Translations under genes and position numbers: made by a program | Part shown: piece by piece, positions 1 to 6,697 of the stretch | Layout of the letters: each line of letters starts with the position of its first letter | How positions within the stretch are numbered: position 1 is the stretch's first letter | The notes under the pieces: model-generated | Databases searched by the model: none | What the model saw: the letters and a program-made list of their open reading frames with translations, nothing else | What the model was told of the DNA's origin: nothing | NCBI GenBank assembly: GCA_902513415.1 | Contig: CABXMS010000013.1 | Location: forward strand, 1 to 14,458 | Direction of reading: 5' to 3' | Source: an uncultured Pelagibacteraceae bacterium | GTDB lineage: Bacteria; Pseudomonadota; Alphaproteobacteria; Pelagibacterales; Pelagibacteraceae | Length of the DNA stretch: 14,458 bases

Positions 1-2
1 CT

Positions 3-590
3 GATTCAAAATGGAAAGGTAGACTTGTAATAAGAAAATCTAACAACATTTATAACCAATCTTTAGTTGCGTCATTAGTAAAAAATAATGGAAAAAGTGC
101 GACTGCTGCTTGGGCTGAAGCCGTAGTAGGAAATATGGCAAGAACACCCAAAGGTAATGACAGAGCACAAATTTTGGCTGTTGCCGCTGGTGAAGCAGAT
201 ATTGCTGTAGCAAATACATACTATCATGCTTTGATGTTATCTGGTAAAAAAGGAGAAGAGCAACAAGCTGCTGCAAAAAAAGTTATGCCTTTTTTTCCTA
301 ACCAACAAGACAGAGGAACTCACATGAACATTAGTGGAGCTGGTATGTTAAAATACGCACCAAACAAAGCTAATGCAGTTAAACTTGTAGAATTTTTACT
401 AACTAAAGAAGCGCAAAATCATATAGTTAATAATACTTTCGAGTATCCAATGATTGCAGGTGTTTCACCAAATGAACTAGTGCCAGGAAAAGATATGAAC
501 TTTAAACAAGACACAAAAACTAAAGTTAAATCTTACGGTGCTAAGCAAGCTGATGCATTAGAAGTAATGTTAGCTGCTGGTTGGAAATAA
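3..590 (+). CDS. fbpA: Fe(III) ABC transporter periplasmic substrate-binding protein, 5'-truncated by the window edge
   Basis: This is the C-terminal 195 residues of an iron-binding protein of the FbpA/FutA/IdiA type, which captures ferric iron in the periplasm and passes it to the FbpBC permease. The reading frame is open from base 3, so the ATG at 135 is an internal methionine and not the start. The signal peptide and N-lobe lie outside the window. Family signatures seen are W-K-G-R-L-V-I-R with a downstream Y-N-Q-S-L-V-A-S near the left edge, adjacent tyrosines (codons at 219-224) in A-N-T-Y-Y-H-A-L, where this family places iron-ligand tyrosines, and D-R-G-T-H-M-N-I-S-G-A-G-M around 309-347. 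The permease and ATPase genes downstream support the iron assignment. The specific family name (FbpA against FutA or IdiA) is not resolved. Any promoter or Fur-type operator lies upstream of the window. Confidence 0.9.
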   Translation, partial: DSKWKGRLVIRKSNNIYNQSLVASLVKNNGKSATAAWAEAVVGNMARTPKGNDRAQILAVAAGEADIAVANTYYHALMLSGKKGEEQQAAAKKVMPFFPNQQDRGTHMNISGAGMLKYAPNKANAVKLVEFLLTKEAQNHIVNNTFEYPMIAGVSPNELVPGKDMNFKQDTKTKVKSYGAKQADALEVMLAAGWK

Positions 591-591
591 T

Positions 592-759
592 ATGGATAAA
601 AAAGAATTTATTACTGATATTGATTATAATAATTCTTCTAAGGCTTGTCCCACATGTTCTTTAGAGTGTAAAAAAATTAATAACAGAATAAATGGTAGAG
701 ACTTATCTAAAATTGAACCAAAGGAGGTTCCGCACATCCTAAAAGTTTTTAATTTTTGA
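592..759 (+). CDS. Small CX2CX3C cysteine-cluster protein inside the iron-transport operon
   Basis: A 55-residue ORF starts one base after the stop of the iron-binding protein gene, an arrangement that suggests translational coupling. It ends at a TGA at 757-759. The peptide begins M-D-K-K-E-F and carries Cys19, Cys22 and Cys26 in the string A-C-P-T-C-S-L-E-C. It is otherwise polar and has neither a signal peptide nor a membrane segment, so a cytoplasmic location is likely. Three clustered cysteines next to an iron importer could bind metal or an Fe-S cluster, but that is inference and I do not recognise the family. The evidence that it is a gene is the tight spacing, an open frame filling most of the gap, and the non-random cysteine spacing. 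There is no strong Shine-Dalgarno sequence. It could still be a fortuitous frame. Confidence 0.55.
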   Translation: MDKKEFITDIDYNNSSKACPTCSLECKKINNRINGRDLSKIEPKEVPHILKVFNF

Positions 760-771
760 TATTCTTGAATT

Positions 772-809
772 AGTGTCCATGGCACAGGTTTCCTTTCGCC
801 GTGGACACT
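772..809 (+). other. Intercistronic RNA hairpin between the iron-binding protein and permease genes
   Basis: The left arm at 772-783 and the right arm at 798-809 are complementary over 12 positions: 11 Watson-Crick pairs and one U-G pair. They enclose a 14-nt loop (784-797). The stem is clearly more GC-rich than its surroundings. No run of four or more U follows directly, so it does not look like a complete rho-independent terminator. It lies 12 nt after the small Cys ORF and 38 nt before the permease start. In importer operons such structures commonly protect the upstream, highly expressed binding-protein message from 3' decay or partly attenuate read-through. That role is inference here. 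Confidence 0.75.
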
Positions 810-847
810 TTAAATTAAGTTTTCATCATTATAAAGCGGAATATAAT

Positions 848-2470
848 ATGAAAAGTTTAAATATTTGGTACATAAGTTCTTTTTTAATTTCATTGCTGGT
901 CGCTATCCCAATACTAACTGTTTTTTCAAGTTTTTTTGAAAACACAAGTAATTATTTAGAAATTTTAAAAAATACATTTCTACTAGAATATATTTTTAAT
1001 TCATTTATTTTATTAATTTTTGTTTTGTTGTTAACTTTTATTATTGGTGTTGGATCTGCTTATATTGTTTCTTTTTATTCTTTTCCTGGAGTAAATTTTT
1101 TTAAATGGGCACTTATTTTGTCTTTTGCGGTACCTCCATACATATACGCTTATTCTTTAACAGCATTTTTTGAAAACTATGGAACTGCCTTTACAATATT
1201 AAAAGCTATATTTGGAGATGGAGATTACAATAAGTCCATACCTAAATTTGACGGAATGTTAGGAGCTATTTTATCAGTTTCATTTTCACTATTTGGATAT
1301 GTTTATATTTTAACTAGAGCATCCTTTTATCATCAATCACAAAATCTAATTGAATTAGGTAAAAACCTTGGATTCTCTAAAATAAAGTCTATGTTTTCTA
1401 TTGTTTTACCATCAGCTAGACCAGCAATAATTGCGGGACTTTCTTTAGTGGCAATGGAAACCTTGTCTGATTTTGGTGCAGTTTCTTTTTTTGGAATAAA
1501 TACCTTAACAACAGGAATTTATAATTCATGGATTGCATTCGATGATTTAGCATTCGCCAATCAATTATCTTTTTATTTGCTAATTTTTATTCTAGTTCTT
1601 TTTGTGTTAGAGAATTATTCAAGAAAAAAAGCAAGATATCACTCTCCTACAAAGGGTGGATTTAAAACTAAAGAAAGGACTAAATTAGATAATAACAAAG
1701 CAATTATGGCATTTTTATTTTGTTTCTTAGTTTTATTTTTTAGTTTTATATTTCCGTTAAGTCAAATGTTGTATTGGACTATAATTTATCCAAAAAACTT
1801 TATTGATCTTAATATTTACCAACTATTTATTAATAGTCTTTATTTAGTAATATTATCTAGTTTAGTTCTAATAATTTTTTCTTTTATATCAAATTATGGA
1901 AATAGAGTTTCAAGAAGTAAAATTTTAAATTTACTTACAACGTTTTCTATTTCTGGTTATGCTATACCAGGAGTTATTCTTGCAGTTGCATTTATTACTT
2001 TTATTGCTTGGCTTGATAATAATATAATTAATTTTTTTGAAATTAAATCTATAAAAAAAATATTCATAGGATCTATATTAGGACTTGTCTTAGTTTATTT
2101 TGTAAGATTTTATTCTTTAGCCTCAAACGGGATAAAATCAGGATACGAAAAAATAAATAGATCAATTGATGAAAGCGCTTATTTAATTGGATATTCAAAA
2201 CTAAAAACATTTCTAAATATTCATGTCCCATATTTAAGAAGTACAGTATTTTTAGTTGGTATACTTATATCTTTGGAAATTATAAGAGAACTTCCAATAA
2301 CTTTAATATTAAGACCTTTTAATTTTGAAACATTTGCCACAACCGCATATATTTATGCTTCACAAGATTTATTAGAAGCTGCTGCAGTTCCTTCATTATT
2401 TTTAATACTAATAGCAAGTACTTTTATTTTACTTACATCAAAATTTATTTTAATAGAGAAGAATGAATAG
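848..2470 (+). CDS. fbpB: Fe(III) ABC transporter permease with two fused membrane domains
   Basis: This 540-residue, strongly hydrophobic inner-membrane protein fuses two binding-protein-dependent permease domains, as FbpB/SfuB/FutB iron permeases do, with about twelve predicted helices. Each half carries an EAA-type loop that contacts the ATPase: one around residues 167-190 (E-L-G-K-N-L-G-F-S, then I-V-L-P), the other around 440-462 (E-S-A-Y-L-I-G-Y-S, then I-H-V-P). I chose the ATG at 848. In-frame starts further upstream (GTG 773, ATG 779) would translate through the hairpin stem and add a polar segment that does not look like the family. The RBS at 848 is weak (GCGGA about 7 nt upstream). 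The stop overlaps the ATPase gene by 8 nt, so the two subunits are probably translationally coupled. Confidence 0.9.
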   Translation: MKSLNIWYISSFLISLLVAIPILTVFSSFFENTSNYLEILKNTFLLEYIFNSFILLIFVLLLTFIIGVGSAYIVSFYSFPGVNFFKWALILSFAVPPYIYAYSLTAFFENYGTAFTILKAIFGDGDYNKSIPKFDGMLGAILSVSFSLFGYVYILTRASFYHQSQNLIELGKNLGFSKIKSMFSIVLPSARPAIIAGLSLVAMETLSDFGAVSFFGINTLTTGIYNSWIAFDDLAFANQLSFYLLIFILVLFVLENYSRKKARYHSPTKGGFKTKERTKLDNNKAIMAFLFCFLVLFFSFIFPLSQMLYWTIIYPKNFIDLNIYQLFINSLYLVILSSLVLIIFSFISNYGNRVSRSKILNLLTTFSISGYAIPGVILAVAFITFIAWLDNNIINFFEIKSIKKIFIGSILGLVLVYFVRFYSLASNGIKSGYEKINRSIDESAYLIGYSKLKTFLNIHVPYLRSTVFLVGILISLEIIRELPITLILRPFNFETFATTAYIYASQDLLEAAAVPSLFLILIASTFILLTSKFILIEKNE

Positions 2471-3524
2471 TAATTTTTTAGAAATAAAACAAGTAAACTT
2501 TATAGCCGGAGGAACAAATAAAGTTAAAAACGTTTCTTTTGAAATTGAAAATGAAGGAGATGTTATTTGTCTTTTAGGACCCTCTGGTATTGGTAAAACA
2601 ACTATTCTTAGAACAATTGCTGGATTAGAAAACATTAAAACTGGAAAAATTATATTAAAAGGCAAAACTTTATCATCAGACAAAATTCATATTGAACCTG
2701 AAAATAGAAATATTTCACTTTCATTTCAAGAAAACAGTTTATTTCCTCATTATACAGTAGAAAAAAATATTGAATTAGGAACTGAAAGAAAAAACAAAAA
2801 TGGAAAAAAGAAAATAGATCCAAAGGAAATTATAGAGTTGCTAAACATAAAAAAAATATTAAATAAATATCCACATGAAATAAGTTCTGGTGAAGCGCAA
2901 AGAGTATCTCTTGCAAGATCTTTGGTAGCTCAACCTGACCTTTTGCTTTTAGATGAACCCTTATCCAATATTGACCAAAGTTTTAAAGAAGAGATACAAG
3001 TTAAATTAAAAAAAATATTAAAAAATTTAAAAATAACAACAATAATTGTAACTCACGATTCTTACGAAGCATTTTATTTAGGAGACAAATGCGGTTTAAT
3101 ATTAAATGGACAACTTAAACAATTTGATATTCCGTATAATGTTTATCATTTTCCAAATTCTAAAGAAGTAGTCAATTTTCTTAATAGAGGAATACTTATT
3201 CCAGCTAAAGTTACCGGAGAAAATACCTTAGAAAATGACGATTTAGGTACTATTGAAGGTAATTTTATTAAACATTATCCAAAAGGTTCTAATGTCCAGT
3301 TATTATTGCAGCCTGAAGATTTGGAGCATGACGATAAAAGCAATCTTAAACTTGAAGTAGTCGATAGAAAATTTAGAGGAACTAATTTTATTTACACACT
3401 TAAAACCCCTAGCAACAATCTTATACCTGTATTTGTTCATTCACATCATATTCATCAACATGAAGTTGATGAAAAATTTGGTATTAAAAGACCGATCCAC
3501 ATTGATCATATCGTTTGCTTTTAA
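2463..3524 (+). CDS. fbpC: Fe(III) ABC transporter ATP-binding protein
   Basis: This 353-residue ATPase powers ferric-iron import through the upstream permease on the cytoplasmic face. Motifs seen are Walker A G-P-S-G-I-G-K-T at 39-46, Q-loop Gln89, signature S-S-G-E-A-Q-R at 141-147 (a variant of LSGGQ), Walker B L-L-L-L-D-E-P at 160-166, D-loop S-N-I-D at 168-171, and switch His198. Residues from about 245 form a regulatory TOBE-like region containing Q-P-E-D-L-E at 283-288. The C-terminus is histidine-rich (H326, 328, 329, 331, 333, 346 and 349). The length fits the FbpC/PotA-like group. The start overlaps the permease stop by 8 nt. The regulatory domain and gene order favour iron over polyamine or sulfate as substrate. 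Confidence 0.92.
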   Translation: MNSNFLEIKQVNFIAGGTNKVKNVSFEIENEGDVICLLGPSGIGKTTILRTIAGLENIKTGKIILKGKTLSSDKIHIEPENRNISLSFQENSLFPHYTVEKNIELGTERKNKNGKKKIDPKEIIELLNIKKILNKYPHEISSGEAQRVSLARSLVAQPDLLLLDEPLSNIDQSFKEEIQVKLKKILKNLKITTIIVTHDSYEAFYLGDKCGLILNGQLKQFDIPYNVYHFPNSKEVVNFLNRGILIPAKVTGENTLENDDLGTIEGNFIKHYPKGSNVQLLLQPEDLEHDDKSNLKLEVVDRKFRGTNFIYTLKTPSNNLIPVFVHSHHIHQHEVDEKFGIKRPIHIDHIVCF

Positions 3525-3528
3525 TATT

Positions 3529-3543
3529 AAGCTATTATAGCTT
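3529..3543 (+). other. Short hairpin after the iron ATPase gene
   Basis: AAGCTA at 3529-3534 pairs with TAGCTT at 3538-3543 around a three-base loop, starting 4 nt after the ATPase stop. It lacks a downstream U-tract, so it may be a weak 3' end or processing structure separating the iron operon from the riboswitch leader. The same AT-rich stretch could hold a promoter -10 for the riboswitch transcript. Neither role can be decided from sequence. Confidence 0.35.
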
Positions 3544-3549
3544 TACAAA

Positions 3550-3612
3550 GTAAGGGGTGTCGAAAGACTGAGATTATACTCTAATAACCTGTCCGGTAAT
3601 TCAGAAAGGGAG
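3550..3612 (+). promoter_or_regulatory. TPP (thiamin pyrophosphate) riboswitch, THI element
   Basis: Conserved THI-box blocks occur in order: GGGGTG at 3554-3559, a P3 stem GTC/GAC closed by a GAAA tetraloop (3559-3568), CTGAGA at 3568-3573, ACTCT at 3578-3582 able to pair with GGGGT (P2, with G-U pairs), AACCTG at 3586-3591, GGTAAT at 3595-3600, and AAGGGAG up to 3612. CCT and AGG can form P4. P5 is short, with one C-A mismatch. The CTGAGA and GGTAAT parts are the pyrimidine- and pyrophosphate-sensing elements in known TPP riboswitches. I could not draw a convincing P1. The conserved 3' GGGAG is also the ribosome-binding site of the next gene, 6 nt before its GTG, so ligand binding should hide the RBS and repress translation. 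The riboswitch class is clear; the exact boundaries are approximate. Confidence 0.88.
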
Positions 3613-3618
3613 AATTGA

Positions 3619-5070
3619 GTGGAACAAATAAACATATTAAGCCAATCATCAGCAATTTTATTAACTGTTTTAATAAGTATTATATTCCTGATCGTTGGAA
3701 TAACTTATTCTAAGAAATATAAAGGGATAAATAATTATTTAGTTGCAAATAGATCAATTGGAACATTTTCATTAACTACAAGTTTTGTTGCGACCGCATT
3801 AGGCACTTGGATTCTTTTTGGACCATCATCTGCAGCAACGTGGGGAGGTATTGGAGCTGTTATTGGTTATTCTTTAGGAGCGGCTTTTCCATTATTTATT
3901 TTAATATATTTAGGTAGCAAATTTAGGAAAAATTACCCTAAAGCTAAAACATTGATTGAAGTTGTGAGAATTAGATTTGGTAAAAAATTATTTAAACTGA
4001 TTTTATTTTTATCTATTTTTTATATGACAATTTTTTTAATAGCAGAAGTTACTGCAGTTTCGATATTGATTAATTATATCTCAGGAACCGATCTATGGAT
4101 AACAGCTTTTATTATAATTGTAAGCTCACTTATTTATACTCTATATGGTGGACTAAGAGCTTCTATTTTTACTGACAATATTCAATTTATTATCTTTATG
4201 TTTTTATTAATTATTATTTTTAGTTATATAATTTCATTTAATTCTAATTCATTTAATTTTGAATTTATTAGGTCAAATAAACCAAATTTATTAAGTTCAA
4301 ATTATTTACCAAATTTTACATCTGGATTAACTTTTTTTATTGCTGTAGCAGCAACAAATCTTTTTCATCAAGGAAATTGGCAAAGAGTCTATGCTGCTAA
4401 AAATAACAAAGTAATGAAAAATAGTTTAATTATTTCATTTCTAATTATCATACCAATTGTGTTTTTTATTGGGTTTAGTGGTTTGGTTTCTGTTTCAGAA
4501 AATAATAGTGTAATACCAGACCTTTCATTGTTTTCTTTGTTGTTAAAAGAAAAAGTTTGGAGTGTATCATTTGTTATTATTTTGCTTTCTATATCTTTAA
4601 CAGTAAGCAGTATTGACACTTTATTAAATGCAATTTCAAGTTTGATTATAGTTGATGGAAAAAAAGTGACAAATGTTAGAGGAGATTATTTAAAAATTTC
4701 TAAATTTTTAATTATATTTATATCAATAATAACTTTTATTATTGCTTCAAAAGGGCATAGTATTTTATATTTGTTTCTTTTAGCTGATTTATTCTGTTGT
4801 GCCGCAGTATTAACAGTTTTTTATAGTTTTTATTCTAAATCTATATCAGAAAGTAATGCATATATAGGCATACTTATTGGCTTATTTTTTGGATTAATGT
4901 TATTTCCTAGTCCAGACTTTTCAAAATCAATATTGATTGGAATAATTATTCCTACAAATTTTTTTCCACCATTTATTTCTCAATCCTTGTTATTTTGCTC
5001 ATTTATAGCAGCAACTTTTATGCCTCTTTTGATGTTTAAGTTTGAAAAAAGAGTTTTTTTGAAAAATTAG
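3619..5070 (+). CDS. thiV: Sodium:solute symporter under TPP riboswitch control (ThiV-type, probable thiamin-precursor uptake)
   Basis: This 483-residue inner-membrane protein of the SSS family has about 13 hydrophobic helices. SSS hallmarks include L-Y-G-G-L-R-A-S-I-F-T-D-N-I-Q around 175-189, N-W-Q-R-V-Y-A-A-K at 253-261 and a conserved S-S-I-D-T-L-L-N-A helix near 333. The start is GTG at 3619, supported by AGGGAG at 3607-3612 with 6-nt spacing. SSS proteins move many substrates, and sequence alone does not name this one. The assignment rests on the TPP riboswitch directly upstream, which ties expression to thiamin status. In SAR11 the SSS gene in this setting is called thiV and is proposed to import the pyrimidine moiety HMP, which these cells cannot make. 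Thiamin itself or a degradation product remain alternatives. Confidence 0.8.
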   Translation: MEQINILSQSSAILLTVLISIIFLIVGITYSKKYKGINNYLVANRSIGTFSLTTSFVATALGTWILFGPSSAATWGGIGAVIGYSLGAAFPLFILIYLGSKFRKNYPKAKTLIEVVRIRFGKKLFKLILFLSIFYMTIFLIAEVTAVSILINYISGTDLWITAFIIIVSSLIYTLYGGLRASIFTDNIQFIIFMFLLIIIFSYIISFNSNSFNFEFIRSNKPNLLSSNYLPNFTSGLTFFIAVAATNLFHQGNWQRVYAAKNNKVMKNSLIISFLIIIPIVFFIGFSGLVSVSENNSVIPDLSLFSLLLKEKVWSVSFVIILLSISLTVSSIDTLLNAISSLIIVDGKKVTNVRGDYLKISKFLIIFISIITFIIASKGHSILYLFLLADLFCCAAVLTVFYSFYSKSISESNAYIGILIGLFFGLMLFPSPDFSKSILIGIIIPTNFFPPFISQSLLFCSFIAATFMPLLMFKFEKRVFLKN

Positions 5071-5076
5071 TTAATA

Positions 5077-5082
5077 TATAAT
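5077..5082 (+). promoter_or_regulatory. Possible -10 element for rseP
   Basis: A perfect TATAAT lies 8 nt before the rseP ATG. If used, transcription would begin at or next to the start codon and give a leaderless message, which would fit the absence of a Shine-Dalgarno sequence. No good -35 was found, because the region lies in the 3' end of the symporter gene. In DNA this AT-rich the hexamer may be chance. Confidence 0.3.
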
Positions 5083-5090
5083 GATTAAAT

Positions 5091-6200
5091 ATGATTAATT
5101 CTATAATACCATTTATAATATTAATTCTCGTAGTTGTTTTTATACATGAATACGGACATTACTATTTTGCCAAAAAATATGGAGTTGCTGTTACCGATTT
5201 TTCAATTGGTTTTGGAAAAGAAATTATTGGTTGGTATGACAAATCTGGAACACGCTGGAAAATATGTTGGATACCTCTAGGCGGATATGTGAAATTTTTT
5301 GGAGATAGAAATGTTTTTTCACAAAGTGATCAAGAGGAAATATTAAAAAAATATAGTGATAAAGATAAAAAAAAATTATTTGTTTTAAAACCACTTTACC
5401 AAAGATCGCTAATAGTTTTCGGGGGACCTCTTGCTAATTTTCTACTTGCTATTTTTATTTTTGCCTCAATTTATATGTTTGTGGGCAAAGATTTTACGCC
5501 TGCAGTTATTAATGAAGTGCAAAAGGATAGTCCTGCAGAAATAGCGGGAATGAAGAAAAATGATATCATTTTGGAAATAGAAAATAATGAAATAAAAAGC
5601 ATTTTGGATGTATCTAAATTGATTGCCATGTCTACTTCTGAATATATTGACTTTAAGATTTTAAGATATGATCAAGAAATTTTGCTAAAAGTAAAACCGA
5701 ATTTAATGGATACAGAAGATAACTTGGGAAATAATGTTAAAAGAAGAATGATAGGTATTAAACTCAGCCCTTATAATAATGAGATTAATCATGTAAAACT
5801 TGGACCAGCTCAAGCTTTATACCACTCTATTAGCGAAGTTTATTTTGTTACAGCATCTACTCTTAAATATTTAGGATCAATGATAAAAGGATCCGGAGAC
5901 AGTTCTCAATTAGGCGGACCTATACGTATTGCAAAAATCACTGGCCAAGTAGCAGAATTTGGTTTTGTGCCATTTTTAAGTATTATGGCTTATATTTCTA
6001 TAAGTTTGGGTCTGATTAATTTGTTTCCCATTCCATTATTAGATGGTGGGCATTTAATGTTTTATCTTTTTGAAAAAATATTAGGCAAACCGTTAAGTCA
6101 AAAAACTCAAGAAGGTTTTTTCCGAATCGGAATGTTTTTATTGTTATCTTTAATGTTTTTTGCAACTTTTAATGATTTAAAAGATTTAGGTCTATTTTAA
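5091..6200 (+). CDS. rseP: RseP-family site-2 intramembrane zinc metalloprotease (M50)
   Basis: This 369-residue inner-membrane protease cleaves transmembrane substrates; in other proteobacteria RseP cuts anti-sigma factors and remnant signal peptides. The zinc site H-E-Y-G-H is at residues 19-23 inside the first helix. G-G-Y-V-K-F-F-G follows near residue 63. One PDZ domain covers about 130-200 (S-P-A-E-I-A-G-M-K-K-N-D-I-I near 146). The second metal-binding helix has N-L-F-P-I-P-L-L-D-G-G-H near 307-318. One PDZ and about 370 residues match the shorter alphaproteobacterial form. It starts 20 nt after the symporter with no clear RBS. It is not beside dxr or bamA, its usual neighbours in many proteobacteria. 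Confidence 0.9.
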   Translation: MINSIIPFIILILVVVFIHEYGHYYFAKKYGVAVTDFSIGFGKEIIGWYDKSGTRWKICWIPLGGYVKFFGDRNVFSQSDQEEILKKYSDKDKKKLFVLKPLYQRSLIVFGGPLANFLLAIFIFASIYMFVGKDFTPAVINEVQKDSPAEIAGMKKNDIILEIENNEIKSILDVSKLIAMSTSEYIDFKILRYDQEILLKVKPNLMDTEDNLGNNVKRRMIGIKLSPYNNEINHVKLGPAQALYHSISEVYFVTASTLKYLGSMIKGSGDSSQLGGPIRIAKITGQVAEFGFVPFLSIMAYISISLGLINLFPIPLLDGGHLMFYLFEKILGKPLSQKTQEGFFRIGMFLLLSLMFFATFNDLKDLGLF

Positions 6201-6349
6201 AGGCTTTTTAACATAATAAAAAATCAATAAAATCAAGGGTTTTTGAACGCAATATATTGTGTAGAAAAGTTAATTATATACTAAAAAAAAGGTTGAAATA
6301 TCAACGATTTTGTTAAGTATGGAAATTAACCATTAAAACCGGAGCTAAA
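6201..6349 (+). promoter_or_regulatory. Promoter and leader region of the HU gene
   Basis: This 149-bp gap is long for the window. It contains a TATACT hexamer at 6277-6282 that could serve as -10, although the nearest -35-like sequences (TTGTGT 6257-6262, TTGAAC 6243-6248) are badly spaced. The leader has a small stem, GTTGA 6292-6296 with TCAAC 6301-6305. A clear Shine-Dalgarno GGAG sits at 6341-6344, 5 nt before the ATG. A separate strong promoter would suit an abundant nucleoid protein, but the exact elements are uncertain. Confidence 0.4.
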
Positions 6350-6625
6350 ATGAATAAAAAACAATTGGTGGCTAAATTAGCTGGTTCTTTGAACCAAAGT
6401 AAAGCTGATGCCGAACGTACTTTTGACACCATTACCAATACAATTCTAGATGCATTAAAAGGTGATGACTCTGTGAAAATTGCTGGTTTTGGTACTTATA
6501 AAGTAGCTAAAAGAAAAGCTCGAATTGGACGTAATCCAAGAACAGGAGAACAGATTCAAATCGCAGCTTCACAAAAGGTAAAATTTTTACCTGCTAAAGC
6601 ACTTAAAGAAATCTTTAATAAGTAA
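6350..6625 (+). CDS. hup: HU-family nucleoid DNA-binding protein
   Basis: This 91-residue protein has the full length of HU/IHF proteins, which bend and compact DNA as dimers. It begins M-N-K-K-Q-L-V-A-K-L, carries the turn G-F-G-T-Y at 46-50 that leads into the beta arm, and has arm tip G-R-N-P-R-T-G at 60-66 with the intercalating proline at 63. The sequence ends A-L-K-E-I-F-N-K. The arm and the absence of IHF-specific extensions favour an HU homodimer. Start choice is secure (GGAG with 5-nt spacing). The gene is monocistronic, bounded by its own leader and a strong terminator. GC is slightly higher than in its neighbours, in keeping with high expression. Confidence 0.95.
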   Translation: MNKKQLVAKLAGSLNQSKADAERTFDTITNTILDALKGDDSVKIAGFGTYKVAKRKARIGRNPRTGEQIQIAASQKVKFLPAKALKEIFNK

Positions 6626-6633
6626 ATCTTTGT

Positions 6634-6676
6634 AACAGCCTTTATTATATTAACAATATAGTAAAGGCTGTTTTTT
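6634..6676 (+). terminator. Rho-independent terminator of the HU gene
   Basis: Left arm 6634-6651 and right arm 6655-6672 form an 18-bp stem with a single G-U pair and a three-base AAC loop, followed by an uninterrupted T run to 6676. It begins 8 nt after the HU stop. The other strand has no U-tract after the stem, so it terminates only rightward transcription. Confidence 0.93.
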
Positions 6677-6697
6677 GTTATAAAATCAATATTTCTA

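Noticed and set aside
135..590. A complete 151-residue protein starting at ATG 135
   Set aside because: The same frame is open to the window edge and the upstream residues match the iron-binding protein family, so it is an internal methionine.
773..847. Upstream in-frame GTG (773) and ATG (779) starts for the iron permease
   Set aside because: Both lie inside the hairpin stem, and the added residues are polar and unlike the family N-terminus. ATG 848 starts right before the first helix.
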